From: Onthophagus taurus
Taxonomy: Eukaryota; Arthropoda; Insecta; Coleoptera; Scarabaeidae
Length of the DNA: 64,000 bases
Reading direction: 5' to 3'
NCBI RefSeq assembly: GCF_036711975.1
Contig: NC_091972.1
Location: forward strand, 33,361,001 to 33,425,000
Shown here: one piece after another, positions 43,175-53,989 of the stretch
Numbering within the stretch: position 1 is the first letter of the stretch
Layout: the number at the start of each line of letters is the position of its first letter
Notes under the pieces: model-generated
What the model was told of the DNA's origin: nothing
Databases searched by the model: none
The model's input: the letters and a program-made list of their open reading frames with translations, nothing else
Position numbers and translations under genes: made by a program

Positions 43175-43383
43175 CAGTGGTGTCCACTAACTTTTGATCA
43201 AGATCGACTTTTTATATAAATGTTTTGCCAAGATCGACCGAAGGGTTTAAAATCTTTTTCTACATTTTAAAACTAACCTTTCTTTTTTTGGGCTCTGAGG
43301 CCTAGATATAGATGTTTCATATTCACGTTTTTGTTGGCGATCGACTCAAAACGGCTTCGTGATCGACGTTGTGGACACCACTG
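43175..43383. mobile_element. 209-bp hAT-type miniature element with 8-bp target duplication
   Basis: Ends CAGTGGTGTCCAC and GTGGACACCACTG are exact inverted repeats, with further GATCGAC-rich similarity inside. GTATAGAG is duplicated at 43167-43174 and 43384-43391. Its insertion site overlaps the right duplication of the neighbouring hAT element by one base. Confidence 0.9.
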
Positions 43384-43394
43384 GTATAGAGTAT

Positions 43395-44085
43395 AGTCAA
43401 TAGTGATACCCTTTGCTATACCATCCTCTCCCTGTGCAAGATTTGGTACGTATTTCCGAAATAAAAAAAATTACTTACTTTTTACATCATTTCACCATAT
43501 TATCAACCACATATTAATTGCTTACAAGAATTGCCCACCATCCCATGGATTATTTCCACTTCTTAGAAACAGATCTTTAAAGAAATTGAATAACATATCA
43601 CTAAAATGGAAGCGACGTAGTCGATACCAATATGATGGAAATTCGCAGTCTTTCAGAGATGTGAGGACATTTCTCAATGCACTTTTAATGGTTGTGATCA
43701 GTTAAACTGCGTGTTGTATCAATATTTCTTCCATTTTGGTACATTATAGTGTAGCTTTCGGAAATAGCTACTAGCGAATATGTTGAGCGAATAGTTAAAG
43801 CCGAAGACGAAATAGTTGAATCAAAATTGCATTGAGACTTTGAATCGGGGAATTGGATACCTACTCCATTTAAGTAGGCATCTAAGGAGTTACATTGAAT
43901 CTCTGTATTTAAACTGCTATAATAAATCACTAAATTGAAGTTTCATTTCATTTCTTTCGATAATAAAGATAAATAAAGATGTTGGAGAAGGAAAGGTATT
44001 AAAATTCAGCATGCGTAGTTTCTATCATCACTTAAATGGTCTATAAATTAAAGAATTTTCTCTTTGAAGTTTAAGTCAAAAATAT
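43395..44085. other. no gene seen
   Basis: AT-rich, with frames of about 80-100 codons lacking motifs. Confidence 0.3.
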
Positions 44086-44089
44086 TTAT

Positions 44090-44132
44090 TATTGCTTTCA
44101 ACTAATTTTGGCAAGTAGCCATCATCAAAAAC
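44090..44132 (-). ncRNA. decayed hammerhead-like motif, probable PLE 3' end
   Basis: On the minus strand TGATGAT is followed by stem GGC/GCC around TACTT, then AAAA (in place of GAAA), TTAGTT and GAAAG. Order and spacing match the motifs at 5871 and 22410, including the extra T before stem II, and AATAAA follows. Two core positions are altered, so it is probably inactive. Confidence 0.35.
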
Positions 44133-44329
44133 CAAATCCCAGATTAAAATATATAGTGTACAAATGTAGAAGATTATCTAGAATAGCAACTATAAAAATA
44201 TTGGTTTACGATATTTATTTTTTTTATTCATTAGCTAATTAATTTTATTCTTCACAATATTAAACAATGTCTGTTTAACAAAGCTGTCGGTTAATTTATT
44301 TGAAACGTTCGAAATTAACCGTTCGACAA

Positions 44330-44540
44330 AATTGATATAAAGGAGCCACAGCTAAGAGTTATTTACAGCCCAATAAGAGACGGTGCCGGAGGCTGTAAGC
44401 TTGCGGTGGATCCGGCAGCTAAATTAACTGATCGTTTCAATTTATTGGGACGTAAATAACCAGCCAATAAGTCTATCAACGCGTAGCTGAGGCACGTGCA
44501 TTTCAGTACAATCCCATCCAAAACCCATTTAACCAACCCT
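44330..44540. promoter_or_regulatory. GC-richer island with mirrored GTTATTTAC/CCCAATAA modules
   Basis: GTTATTTACAGCCCAATAA (44358-44376) is repeated in inverted orientation at 44442-44460 with 17 of 19 matches, and a GCCGG/CCGGC pair lies between. GTAAATAA is a forkhead-type site and CCAAT an NF-Y-type box. It could be an enhancer or a structured RNA. Confidence 0.35.
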
Positions 44541-46960
44541 AAAACAAATTACCCCATGTATAACTACTTAATATATTAAAAACATCATCAACATTAAATA
44601 TTAAAATTTTTCCCAACGACTTTCTTGGTAATTCCTAGAAATATAATATTTAGAAAGAAAAAGTCAATTCTGTTTTGATATTTATGACCAGAACTGGATC
44701 ATACTGTGAAATTTTTGAAAAGGAAAAGTCAATCCTTGTACAAAGGTAAATCATCAACGATACGAAGAAACGATGAAGTGTAACCAACAAAGTATGAAAT
44801 GGTAAATTGGGTTCACTTCAGGATATTAATGTTTAAAAGATATTTTCTGTTTTTAAAGAGAACAACTCTGTGGGAACTTGAAAAATAACGGAAATCTTTT
44901 TACCTTAACTAATATAGGAAACTTTTTGACAAAAAAAGCTAGAGTTAAAAACATAGATTAACAGAATAAATATTATTGCTTTAAATGAAATCAAATACTT
45001 AATAAAAAGTATTTAAAAGAAACATGATTATTTTTTGCTACCGTTTAAATTTTTTTTAGTAGACAAAAGGAGGCTCTTTAGAACACTTTTAAAGATCTCA
45101 AGGATAATGTCCAACGTTGACCTATTTTTAAAAAGCTTCCTCCGACAAAAGGACTGGCACGAATAATTGTGTCGTATAGCAAAACGACACTCGCGTGTCA
45201 AAATATTGGATAACAATTGGAGCCTTTAGCGGGCACCCGTTTCGGCTTTATGCTTCAAAGCGGGGGGTTTCCATTCAAGCTCGTTCTCTGTTTTATTTCG
45301 AACAGCTCCCAGTCAGTAGGTCAGGTACATTTCTTGTAAACGACTAATAAGTATATCGGGAGCGTGAAATTATTTCTTCACAAAGGAGAGATCTTATTCA
45401 CATTTTTACTTTTTCAACTTTTCCATTTATATTAAACTTTAACTTAGTATTAAATAGAAACTGAATACAAAATTCTGAGTGAAGTCGAAGAGGAAAACAA
45501 GAAAGGAAAGTTGGGAAACATTCTAGAAGAAGTCAGATAGAGAAAAAATCAAGAACCCTTAAGCTAGCAAGAAATTAAGTATGCAGAAAGAAGAAAGGAA
45601 GTCATAAACAATGAAAACGTAGATGGTAGCTTAAAATCAAGAAAAGTAAGATGACGTATGAAGCCAAACAGAAGGAAGTTTAGAAAAGATAATAAAGATG
45701 AAGATGGCTTTGAATCAAGAAAATTTAACATAGTAAAGAAACCACTAATTGCGAAAGAAACAAAAAGATGACAGAAAGAAAAGAATCTGAGACGAAGACT
45801 CTACTTATTAAAATATATTTTCAAGTTCAAAATGTTATATATTCAAGTAAATATGTTGTTGCGTAAAATGTATTAGAAAAAAATGTAAATTCATATATGA
45901 AGTTATTTGTGCTTCAATGACAACTTCAATCCGCAAAATAAACTTTATTTTATCAAAATTATAAGACGGAACACTTAACACAGCATTAATGGATCCCCTC
46001 ATTTCATGTTTCAGTTTCTTTCGGGGTTTCTTCACATAGAGTATTCTCTTCTACAGTAAACTCTTCTTCGTTCAGTTCATTTCTAGAAGCCATTTGAGAA
46101 CCAATAATGTTTTTGTGTAACCTAAGGGAGTTGATCTGGTGACAGTCAACGCCATAAGTATTTTTTCAAAAGCTTACCAATATTGCGAACTTCAGAAGCA
46201 TTTAGGATTCTTCCCATATTTTTCCTCCCGTATTTTCCTTTCCTTCAATTTCCACTGTAGCTCCGTTGCTCAGACTTATAAGTCAATTATCTTTATTAAT
46301 TCCGTTTATTTAATGAAGTAAGGCTTGGAAAGTGTAAACATGAAATTCCACTGGCTATGTAGCTTCACAATAGAATTACTGCGTTTCCCATCCATTGATA
46401 TGGTTTCGCTAAGTTGTTAAGAAATGCTCTAGTTAGGAAAAAACCTTCTTTCTGATGACTTTCTCTATCTCATTTTTTCAATACTTAAAGGCGCTTTGTG
46501 TAGGAGCCACTTTCCAAGTATTAATAGAAGAATCGAACTTTTGATTTGACCTCAGCAAAATCTACATTTTACAATATATGATAAACATAAAACACTATTT
46601 CATTAGATTCTTATACTAACTCATGTTCTCCCCTAATGACTCTCCTACTCAATTCCGACTTATACCTTCAAGATGGGAAACCACGGAAACCTGAGCAACC
46701 CTATGGAAGGCTGCAGTAAACAAAGGGAGCTCAGCAATGGACCAACATTCTAGTAAAAAAATGTGGTTGCATAACATGAAATGAAAGTTTAGAGTGGACA
46801 GAGCAAAAGAAGATTATGAGATAAGTACAGAAATAAGAATGTGATAGATTTCGGTTTCTTTTTTTATTTTCTAAATCAAGACATTTTAAACACATGTTTT
46901 AAACCCAATATTGAAAAACCTATAGCAAAAATCTAGAACTAGCTGTTCATTCATTTCTCA
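44541..46960. other. no gene seen; GC-richer patch and purine-rich tract
   Basis: AT-rich apart from a short GC-richer patch near 45220-45320. The plus strand of 45460-45790 is unusually purine-rich. No coding motif was recognised. Confidence 0.3.
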
Positions 46961-46969
46961 CATTTTTGA

Positions 46970-49729
46970 ACCTATGCGAAGTTAGCCCCCAATTTTTCTA
47001 GCCCCCAATTAGATATGATTTTACATGTATAGTATTTTGATTATAACAAGAGAACCAGTCAACCGATTTCGATAAACAATGTCTCATTCGAAAGCTCAAT
47101 CCTTGGCCAATACGAAAGTGGAAATGCCCGATTCGAAATCTCTCTCGAATTCCGCTAAAAGGCCAAAATAATGCGAAGGTACACGAAAATAACACAAAAA
47201 TGACCTTTTTTAAGTGGTGATAACTCGTAAACGATGTACTCGATGATCAAGATCTATACGTCATTCGATTCGTCATAGTTTCTTCTATCGAAATCACAGA
47301 ATGCCCGATTTCAATTCTCTTCCGTTAAACTTGTACAGCCCACGGAATTACACCGTGTTCGGGTCGTTGTTGACGCACTTATAAACGACCGTTAAAGTCT
47401 AGCCCCCAATATAAAAAAATTAATTTAAACTAAATCGACTATAATAAGAGAACGGTTTGACGGATTTTAATGTTTTATATGTCAATCGATAGCTTTCGCC
47501 TGGCTGCATGCAGTTGTCGAAATGCCCGATTCGAAGTATTTAAGAATTTTGATTAAAACACAAAAAACGAATTAATCAAACACATCAATTATCTCCTTAA
47601 CTAATTGACCAATTTTAATCATAAACATCTCGATCGAAAGTATGATCTACAATGAATGCGAAGGTGGAAATGCCCGATTTCAAAATTTACTAATTACCTG
47701 CGTACAGCCATTGAAATGACCCCGCGAATCTGCCGACTGGAAATCTAGCCCCCAATAAGAAAAAATTAATTTTGATTACATTCGCTATAACTAAAGAACG
47801 GTTTGACGGATTTCAATGGTTTATATCTCAAATGAAAGCTTACGTCTGGCTGAATACATATGTCAAAATGCCCGATTCGAAATATTTAAGAATTTTGAAT
47901 AAAACGCAAAAAATTAATTAATCAAATAAGTCAATTATCTCCTTTATTATTTGACCAATTTTAGTCGTCAATATCTCCATCGAAAGTATGATCCATGGTG
48001 AATGCGAAAATGGAAATTTATTCTAAATTTGCTAATTAAGTACGTACGATTGTTTAAACGACTCCAATGACTTTACTGCCTGGAAGTCTTACTTACATAA
48101 AAAATAATTTTTTGTAAACGGATTATTACTAGAGAACAACTTAATGTGAAAATGTTTGAAATATTCTACTAATCATAATAAAGTATGTAAACAAACGAAC
48201 AAAGTAATAGACTGATTTAAAATGTATTTGTACTAAAACAGAAAATCTTTTTTCATTTTTGGTTTTAGTATTTCTACCTTTAGTATAACTTATTGTTGTT
48301 CTTACTAGTTTTCTACTCTTCTTTTTCAAATTTTATATTTTTAGTTGTATATAGTTTCACACAAAAAGCGCCCCAACCCATAACTCTGTTGTTTATATTG
48401 AAATATAAATAAAGTTTTCAGGGGCAAGATGCTAATTTACATTTCTTTCAATTTCAATTTTAAAATTTTCTATTATATCCAATTTTTCTTAAACTTTTCC
48501 AACTTTTCCTTCAAATTGTATAATATATTTTTCTCTTCATTGCAAAAGTTAAAATGTTTTCTGAATATTCCATAAAAAATAATGTATAAGTGACAATAAA
48601 AATAAAAATGTTGAAGAATGTGATCAGTCCACTCACTGAGTCGTTTAAACAATCGTACGCATTTAATCAGCGAATTTTGAGATCGGGCATTTACATCATT
48701 GCATTCACCGTGAATCGTACTTTCGATCGAGATGATGTTGACTAAAATTGGTCAATTAATAAATGAGATAATTGACTTATTTGATTAATTAATTTTTTGT
48801 GTTTTATTCAAAATCCTTAAATATTTCGAATCGGGACGTACGCATTCAGCCAGACGCAGGTTTTCATTTGAGATATAAAACATTAAAATCCGTCAAACCG
48901 TTCTCTAATTATAGTCGATTTAATTTAAATTATTTTTTTTATAATGGGGGCTAGACTTCGAGTCGTTAGATTCGCGGGGTCATTTCAATAGCCGTACGCA
49001 GGTAATCAGTAAATTTTGAAATCGGGCATTTCCACCTTCGCATTCATTGTAGATCATACTTTCGATCGAGATGTTGATGACTAAAATTGGTCAATTTGTT
49101 AAGGAGATAATTGACTTATTTGATTAATTAATTTTTTGTGTTTTATTCAAAATTCTTAAATATTTCGAATCGGGCATTTCGACAACTGCATGCAGCCAGG
49201 CGAAAGCTATCGATTGACATATAAAACATTAAAATCCGTCAAACCGTTCTCTTATTATAGTCGATTTAGTTTAAATTAATTTTTTTATATTGGGGGCTAG
49301 ACTTTAACGGTCGTTTATAAGTGCGTAAACAACGAGCCGAACACGGTGTCATTCCGTGGGCTGTACAAGGTTAACGGGAGAGAATTGAAATCGGGCATTT
49401 TGTGATTTCGATAGAAGAAACTGTGACGAATCGAATGACGTATAGATCTTGATCATCGGGTACATCGTTTACGAGTTATCACCACTTAAAAAAGGTCATT
49501 TTTGTGTTATTTTCGTGTACCTTCGCATTATTTTGGCGTTTTAGCGGAATTCGAGAGAGATTTCGAATCGGGCATTTCCACTTTCGTATTGGCCAAGGAT
49601 TGAGCTTTCGAATGAGACATTGTTTATCGAAATCGGTTGAATGGTTCTCTTGTTATAATCAAAATACTATACATGTAAAATCCTATCTAATTGGGGGCTA
49701 GAAAAATTGGGGGCTAACTTCGCATAGGT
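46970..49729. mobile_element. 2.76-kb foldback element with 9-bp target duplication
   Basis: Starts ACCTATGCGAAGTTAGCCCC and ends with its reverse complement. CATTTTTGA is duplicated at 46961-46969 and 49730-49738. The arms are about 1.1 kb each (46970-48090 and 48630-49729) and almost fill the element, leaving about 540 bp of AT-rich core without an ORF. Each arm is a row of three related units starting TAGCCCCCAAT (left arm: about 46983, 47402, 47749). A 9-bp duplication with long inverted repeats fits Mutator-like or Drosophila FB-type foldback elements. The 65-codon frames in each arm are mirror copies and probably not genes. Confidence 0.88.
46983..48090. repeat. three related units of about 350-420 bp in the left foldback arm
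   Basis: Units begin TAGCCCCCAAT and contain AATGCCCGATT boxes at 47123, 47300, 47521, 47669 and 47867, plus a lost one near 48010. Each unit also has GAACGGTTTGACGGAT-like and TCGAAAGTATGAT-like segments in the same order. Units 2 and 3 are clearly homologous; unit 1 is more diverged but has the same architecture. The right arm mirrors this. Confidence 0.7.
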
Positions 49730-49739
49730 CATTTTTGAC

Positions 49740-50540
49740 ATGGAAAGATCAGCGCTGACACTATCTTCAACTCCGCTTCCTACAGTAATAAGAATCTGTG
49801 TATTTCAATTCTTTAATAAATGTTTTTATAGCAGCATGCTTTAAAATAAAGTCTTTCAATCACCGCCTCCCAACCCACAAAAATTTACCACCATTACAAA
49901 TCTTATTAAATTTTCACGACATCTTTTCCAAGATACTTAATTAAGATATCTTATGTTAACAGTTTTTTCCACTTTAATTCACATATTGTACAATTTAATA
50001 TCATCCATAACAAAATTCAGTTTTTACTATAAAATATTAAAATAGATCATCAATCGCTGCTGCACGTGTTCACTAAGTGCTTTTAAACAAGCACGATGGA
50101 TTTCGCCGACTTTGCAACTCGCATCAAAATTAAAGCAACCATTTCAAACCAAAATTGCGGTAAAGTTTATTGTAATCAGTAATCACTAAACATTTCTACG
50201 TAATATATGTGAGTTTGAAATTTTCGGTTCGGCGGATTTTTTTTTATCGCGAGTTAAATGAAAATTTAACCGATTTTTTGATTGTGCGGGCAACTTTGTC
50301 TACTTCGGCCTTGACTTTTGGCACGGATAGTAGTCGATTTTGATATAAATGAGTAAGAGAAAACACGCAGAGAGCCACCGCATGATTTAAATACTTTCGC
50401 TTTAGGGTCTTTAGCACTTACATAATCGCTTATACTATTTAGTACGAAAGATCGCCAATAGGACCTCTTAACGTTGTGATGTTAAAAGTGGTGTACATTG
50501 TAGTATTTACGAGTGATTTTAACAAAGTTTGCAATGTCAT
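49740..50540. other. no gene seen
   Basis: AT-rich, with a slightly GC-richer patch at 50230-50400. Nothing recognised. Confidence 0.3.
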
Positions 50541-50544
50541 AAAT

Positions 50545-52255
50545 CAGTTAATTTGGGTACGGAGCTGAAAATTAGTAAGCTTTTGGAGGAAGAGATGTTT
50601 TAAGTCAAATTTTACCAAAAATTGGATTTTTTCAGAAACTACAATTAACAGTATTTTGAAAACAAGGAAAAAATTGTTGATGAGATAATGGTACACCAGT
50701 TCATACAACGGCAACCGGAAAAAGAGATAATGTTATTTTCCGTTATTTATACATATAGTACCGGCATATTCCACAAATTGTAAGTTGGAGTGCCATACAA
50801 AACAAAGATTTGAGTTTATTTAATGATTTAATAGCCACGAAAGGGGAATCCACGCAGGATATAACGTTTGTTGCTAGCCATAGAAAGATTTGAAAAGCTT
50901 AAGCAACTGCAGAAAGAGCAGTAAAATTCGTTGAAGACTCAAAAAAGGTTATAGAGAGGATGCTTTCATAATTCCTGCAAGAGCATTATAGCTAAAGAAA
51001 GAAAGTCTAGCTATGTTACAAAGCAGCAAAAAACAAAATAACACTTTTCTTCTTGAGCCGCAATACCTTAAGAAGTATTAAACTGTAACAAATGTTAATT
51101 TACTAGAGGAAAAATCCTACAGCTCTGAAAAACAATGATGAGTCTAGTTTTTCTGGAGCTTTATCAAGAAGGCATGGCTATTATTACGATTAATGCTGCT
51201 GCCGGGCTGAGGGGAGCCGCCGCTCTCGTCACAGTGACCTATAAGATCTATTGTAACTTTAGCCCTCCAAAAGTTTAGTGTAAATGTAGGTCCTTAATGA
51301 ACCTTAGTATTGTTCCAAGGTCTTGTTCCTTTATGTCAGTAGGTGTCAAAAGAGCTTTAACGAAAATTTTATGTCTTAGGCGGCCTCTGGAAATCCAATT
51401 ACACAGTATATGTTCAGCCGTTTCTGACAAGTCGTTGCAAAGTCGACAAGTTTGATCCTCAACTTGTCCAATGTGGAAGAGGTGGTATTTTATGGCCGGT
51501 CAGGAAACCTGATAGCGACCTTAGATCCCCTTTGCTGAGGCATTATACCTCTTTGGTTTTGTTTTGCGACGTAGTTATCATACTCTTACTCTTTACGCGA
51601 AGTTCTTTTCAGCATAAGGCTACCTTCCAGGTCTCCCAACTTGTTGGGTGTTGATTGCTTGTTTTAGGTGACTTTTTTGTAGTGCACAACCGGGTTGGGG
51701 TCCAATGAAAGGCGTTTTCGCTGCCTCTTTGGCCAGCTTGTCCGCCTTCTCATTGCCCTCAATGTCTCTGTGACCTGGAACCCACCATAGACTAATATCA
51801 TTGCCCATAGCGAGTTCTCTCAAGTTGCTGGTACACTCTCTGATCAGTGCCCATGGTCACCCTCAAACATAAAATGGATTGCACTATGACATTCACGTAG
51901 AATTTTTACCACTAGATGCTATCTCTGTACTTCAACCTATTATTTAAAACGAACTTCTAGTCAATACACAGCAGTAATAGAAAATTACGAAAGCTGAAGT
52001 AGCGAAATTTAACGAAGTTTGTGAAAAAGTTTAACATCTTAGATTGTATTAAAATTGGAAAAAGTTATGCTAAAAGGTAGTTGGTGATATTAATGATCAT
52101 GAAAAGTCTTGGACCCTATAACCATATTAACGGGAAACAGTAGAAATGACAAAAGAGCTCTGGAATGCAGGAATTGTAAATGAAGTCCTTGAAATGACCA
52201 ACGAAGATTTGTTAAACATTGAAACACAAGAAGGAGTACACAATAAAATTAATCT
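50545..52255 (+). pseudogene. possible pogo/Tigger (CENP-B-like) transposase remnant, split by a LINE
   Basis: Near 50620-50680 the reading GFSETTINSILKTRKK-like (through frameshifts) resembles the DNA-binding helix of jerky/Tigger transposases. Near 52142-52250 the frame TVEMTKELWNAGIVNEVLEM with TNEDLLNIETQE resembles their C-terminal tail (E-L-T-x-E-x-L-x-E-L). The catalytic middle is absent or replaced by the opposite-strand LINE scrap at 51240-51850. The two ends fit one element, but each match is weak. Confidence 0.3.
51240..51850 (-). pseudogene. LINE tail: RNase H end and zinc-finger-like C-terminus
   Basis: The minus-strand frame from 51823 reads ISLWWVPGHRDIEGNEKADK and LAKEAAKTPF, the last RNase H block (V-P-G-H-x-G-x-x-G-N-E-x-A-D). 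Further 3' is TCRLCNDLSETAEHILCNW, the C-x-x-C-x-x-x-x-E-T-x-x-H-x-x-C finger seen after RNase H in I/R1-type LINEs. Frameshifts lie between them. Confidence 0.65.
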
Positions 52256-52289
52256 TTGAAAGAAGTTTAAAAGTTAATTCAAATTAAAT

Positions 52290-52757
52290 TGAATTCCTTC
52301 ACAGCACTTAGGCCCCAGGCACATTTTACAGTTCATTCAGGGGTCAGAAAACCAGCCCAAGGTTTTAATGAACGTTAATGTAGAACAGAAGGGTATGTTC
52401 TTTATATCCGAAATTTGGGGCCATGGTACGCCAAAAGTGGATTCCCTTAAGTACGCGACGTTGGTACAGTCACAAACAATATGACTTACCGTTTCGTATT
52501 CCATTTCACATCCTCTACAGAGGGATGTATTTGCCAGCTTCATGTAGAACATGTGCTTACGTAACCTGTAGTGTTCGGTCAGGAAGTGGGTTAGGAGCCT
52601 CAGTCACTTTTTGATTTTCCCAGGAACTGAGTAGATCTCTTCCGGTTAGAGTAGAGCAGAGTTCTGCAAGGACACCTACTGCAGTCTCATCCCATCTATC
52701 GCAAATACTTCAATGGAAGATGAAGTTGATCAGCTTTGATGCTGTAATAAAAGTTAT
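52290..52757 (-). pseudogene. LINE tail with C-terminal finger (right copy, downstream part)
   Basis: The frame 52552-52337 reads MFYMKLANTSLCRGCEMEYE and TVSHIVCDCTNVAYL, again the C-x-x-C ... E-T-x-x-H-x-x-C finger. Upstream the minus strand gives LLTGHYRLRKH. It is the 3' continuation of the RNase H at 53275-53760, interrupted by the 513-bp inverted-repeat element. Confidence 0.6.
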
Positions 52758-53270
52758 GCCGGGTTTATACAGAATTTAGCAGTAAATTTAAATTTAAAGA
52801 TTTAGATTTAAGGATTTTATTTAGCTTTAAGAAAAAAATTGATTTATACAGAATTTAAGATTTACAGAATCGCAACCTCAAGAAATAAAATATTACTGGT
52901 TTTTGTGTTGTCATTTTCTATCAATATCTTATCTTTATGTTCAGAACATTTTTTATCGTAAATATATCGGTAGTTCTCAACAATTTTAATTAATTTTCCA
53001 TCGAATTCACTCATTTTGTTGGCACAGAAATAAACAACAGTTGAGGTTAGGTTAGAACGCGCTATTTACACCGGCCGATCATTGGATACAGCTGATTGAG
53101 GTCGTCTTGCGCATGTGTGACGCTGTAAATTTAGAAAAATTGACCAACTTTATGTTTACAGCTAAATCTTACAGCTTTGTATAAACGATACATGGGTTTC
53201 AATACATTTAATTCTTACAGCTAAATTTTTAAATTTAAATTTACAGCTAAATCGTCTGTATAAACCCGGC
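52758..53270. mobile_element. 513-bp terminal-inverted-repeat element
   Basis: Ends are inverted copies starting GCCGGGTTTATACAGA, with similarity reaching about 60 bp inwards (AAATTTAAATTTAAA). No ORF. The flanks do not give an unambiguous target duplication (left ...GTTAT, right TTTAA...), so the superfamily is open; a 3-bp TTA-like target would suggest PIF/Harbinger. It splits an RNase H-bearing LINE. Confidence 0.75.
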
Positions 53271-53274
53271 TTTA

Positions 53275-53758
53275 AAGGTTCTTAGCCGCCCATTTCGCCA
53301 ACCTGTCATGAGCCCACATGATCGTGACGTTGTTATAAACGTTAGCCTCCTCAAGTGATTGCCGACAGGACTTCATTAATGATGATCTGTGCTATCTGTG
53401 CTACCTGTCTGCTATCTGTGCAGATTACAACGTTTCTGTCAACTTTTTTGGAATCGATGATCACATTAACTGCTATATTTATAGCAGTTATTTCGGCCTG
53501 AGCAGTCGTACAGTATGACCATAGCGAAATGGAAAGGTGCAGCTCGAGGTCGTGCGAGAAAATTCCCGCTTCGGAGTCTCCAACCTTCTTTGATCCATCA
53601 GTGCAGATGGTCAGCATTTTTAAGTTGCTTTGGGGTATCGTTGCAATGCCAAAGTGTAGCCTGTTTAAGAATGTAGGTGTGATGTAGTCTGTGCGAGCTT
53701 CGAGGACGTGTAGTTTACGAACAACTTCATTCCAAAGTTCGCTCCGGACGTTTCCCAT
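53275..53758 (-). pseudogene. LINE RNase H domain (right copy, upstream part)
   Basis: Reads LTICTDGSKKVGDSEAGIFS (first RNase H Asp in T-D-G-S), TTAQAEITAINIAVNVII (catalytic Glu) and NVVICTDSRQVA (T-D-S). After a shift near 53370 it continues VTIMWAHDRLAKWAAKNL, the decayed last block. It is on the same strand as the similar tail at 51240-51850, so these are two copies of related LINEs. Confidence 0.65.
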
Positions 53759-53989
53759 TTTTACAATTTGCTTATTATCACAAGTAACACGTTCAGCATA
53801 TTCTTCAGCGCGATCGTGGATGTCGATCTCATGGCGCCCGTGATTAACAGGCAGAAATCACTCGTTGCAATTGATGCAGCCTATCGAATTACAACTAAAC
53901 GAATAAAGTGAAAACCCTTCTCCTCTTCTCTCATCTTTATCTTCAATCCCAATAATTTTGTTTACAATAATCTCACCCCTAAACAAAAA

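Noticed and set aside
46998..47195. 65-codon frame, repeated in mirror at 49504-49701
   Set aside because: Conserved between arms only because the arms are inverted copies. There is no domain, and the frame overlaps the terminal repeat.
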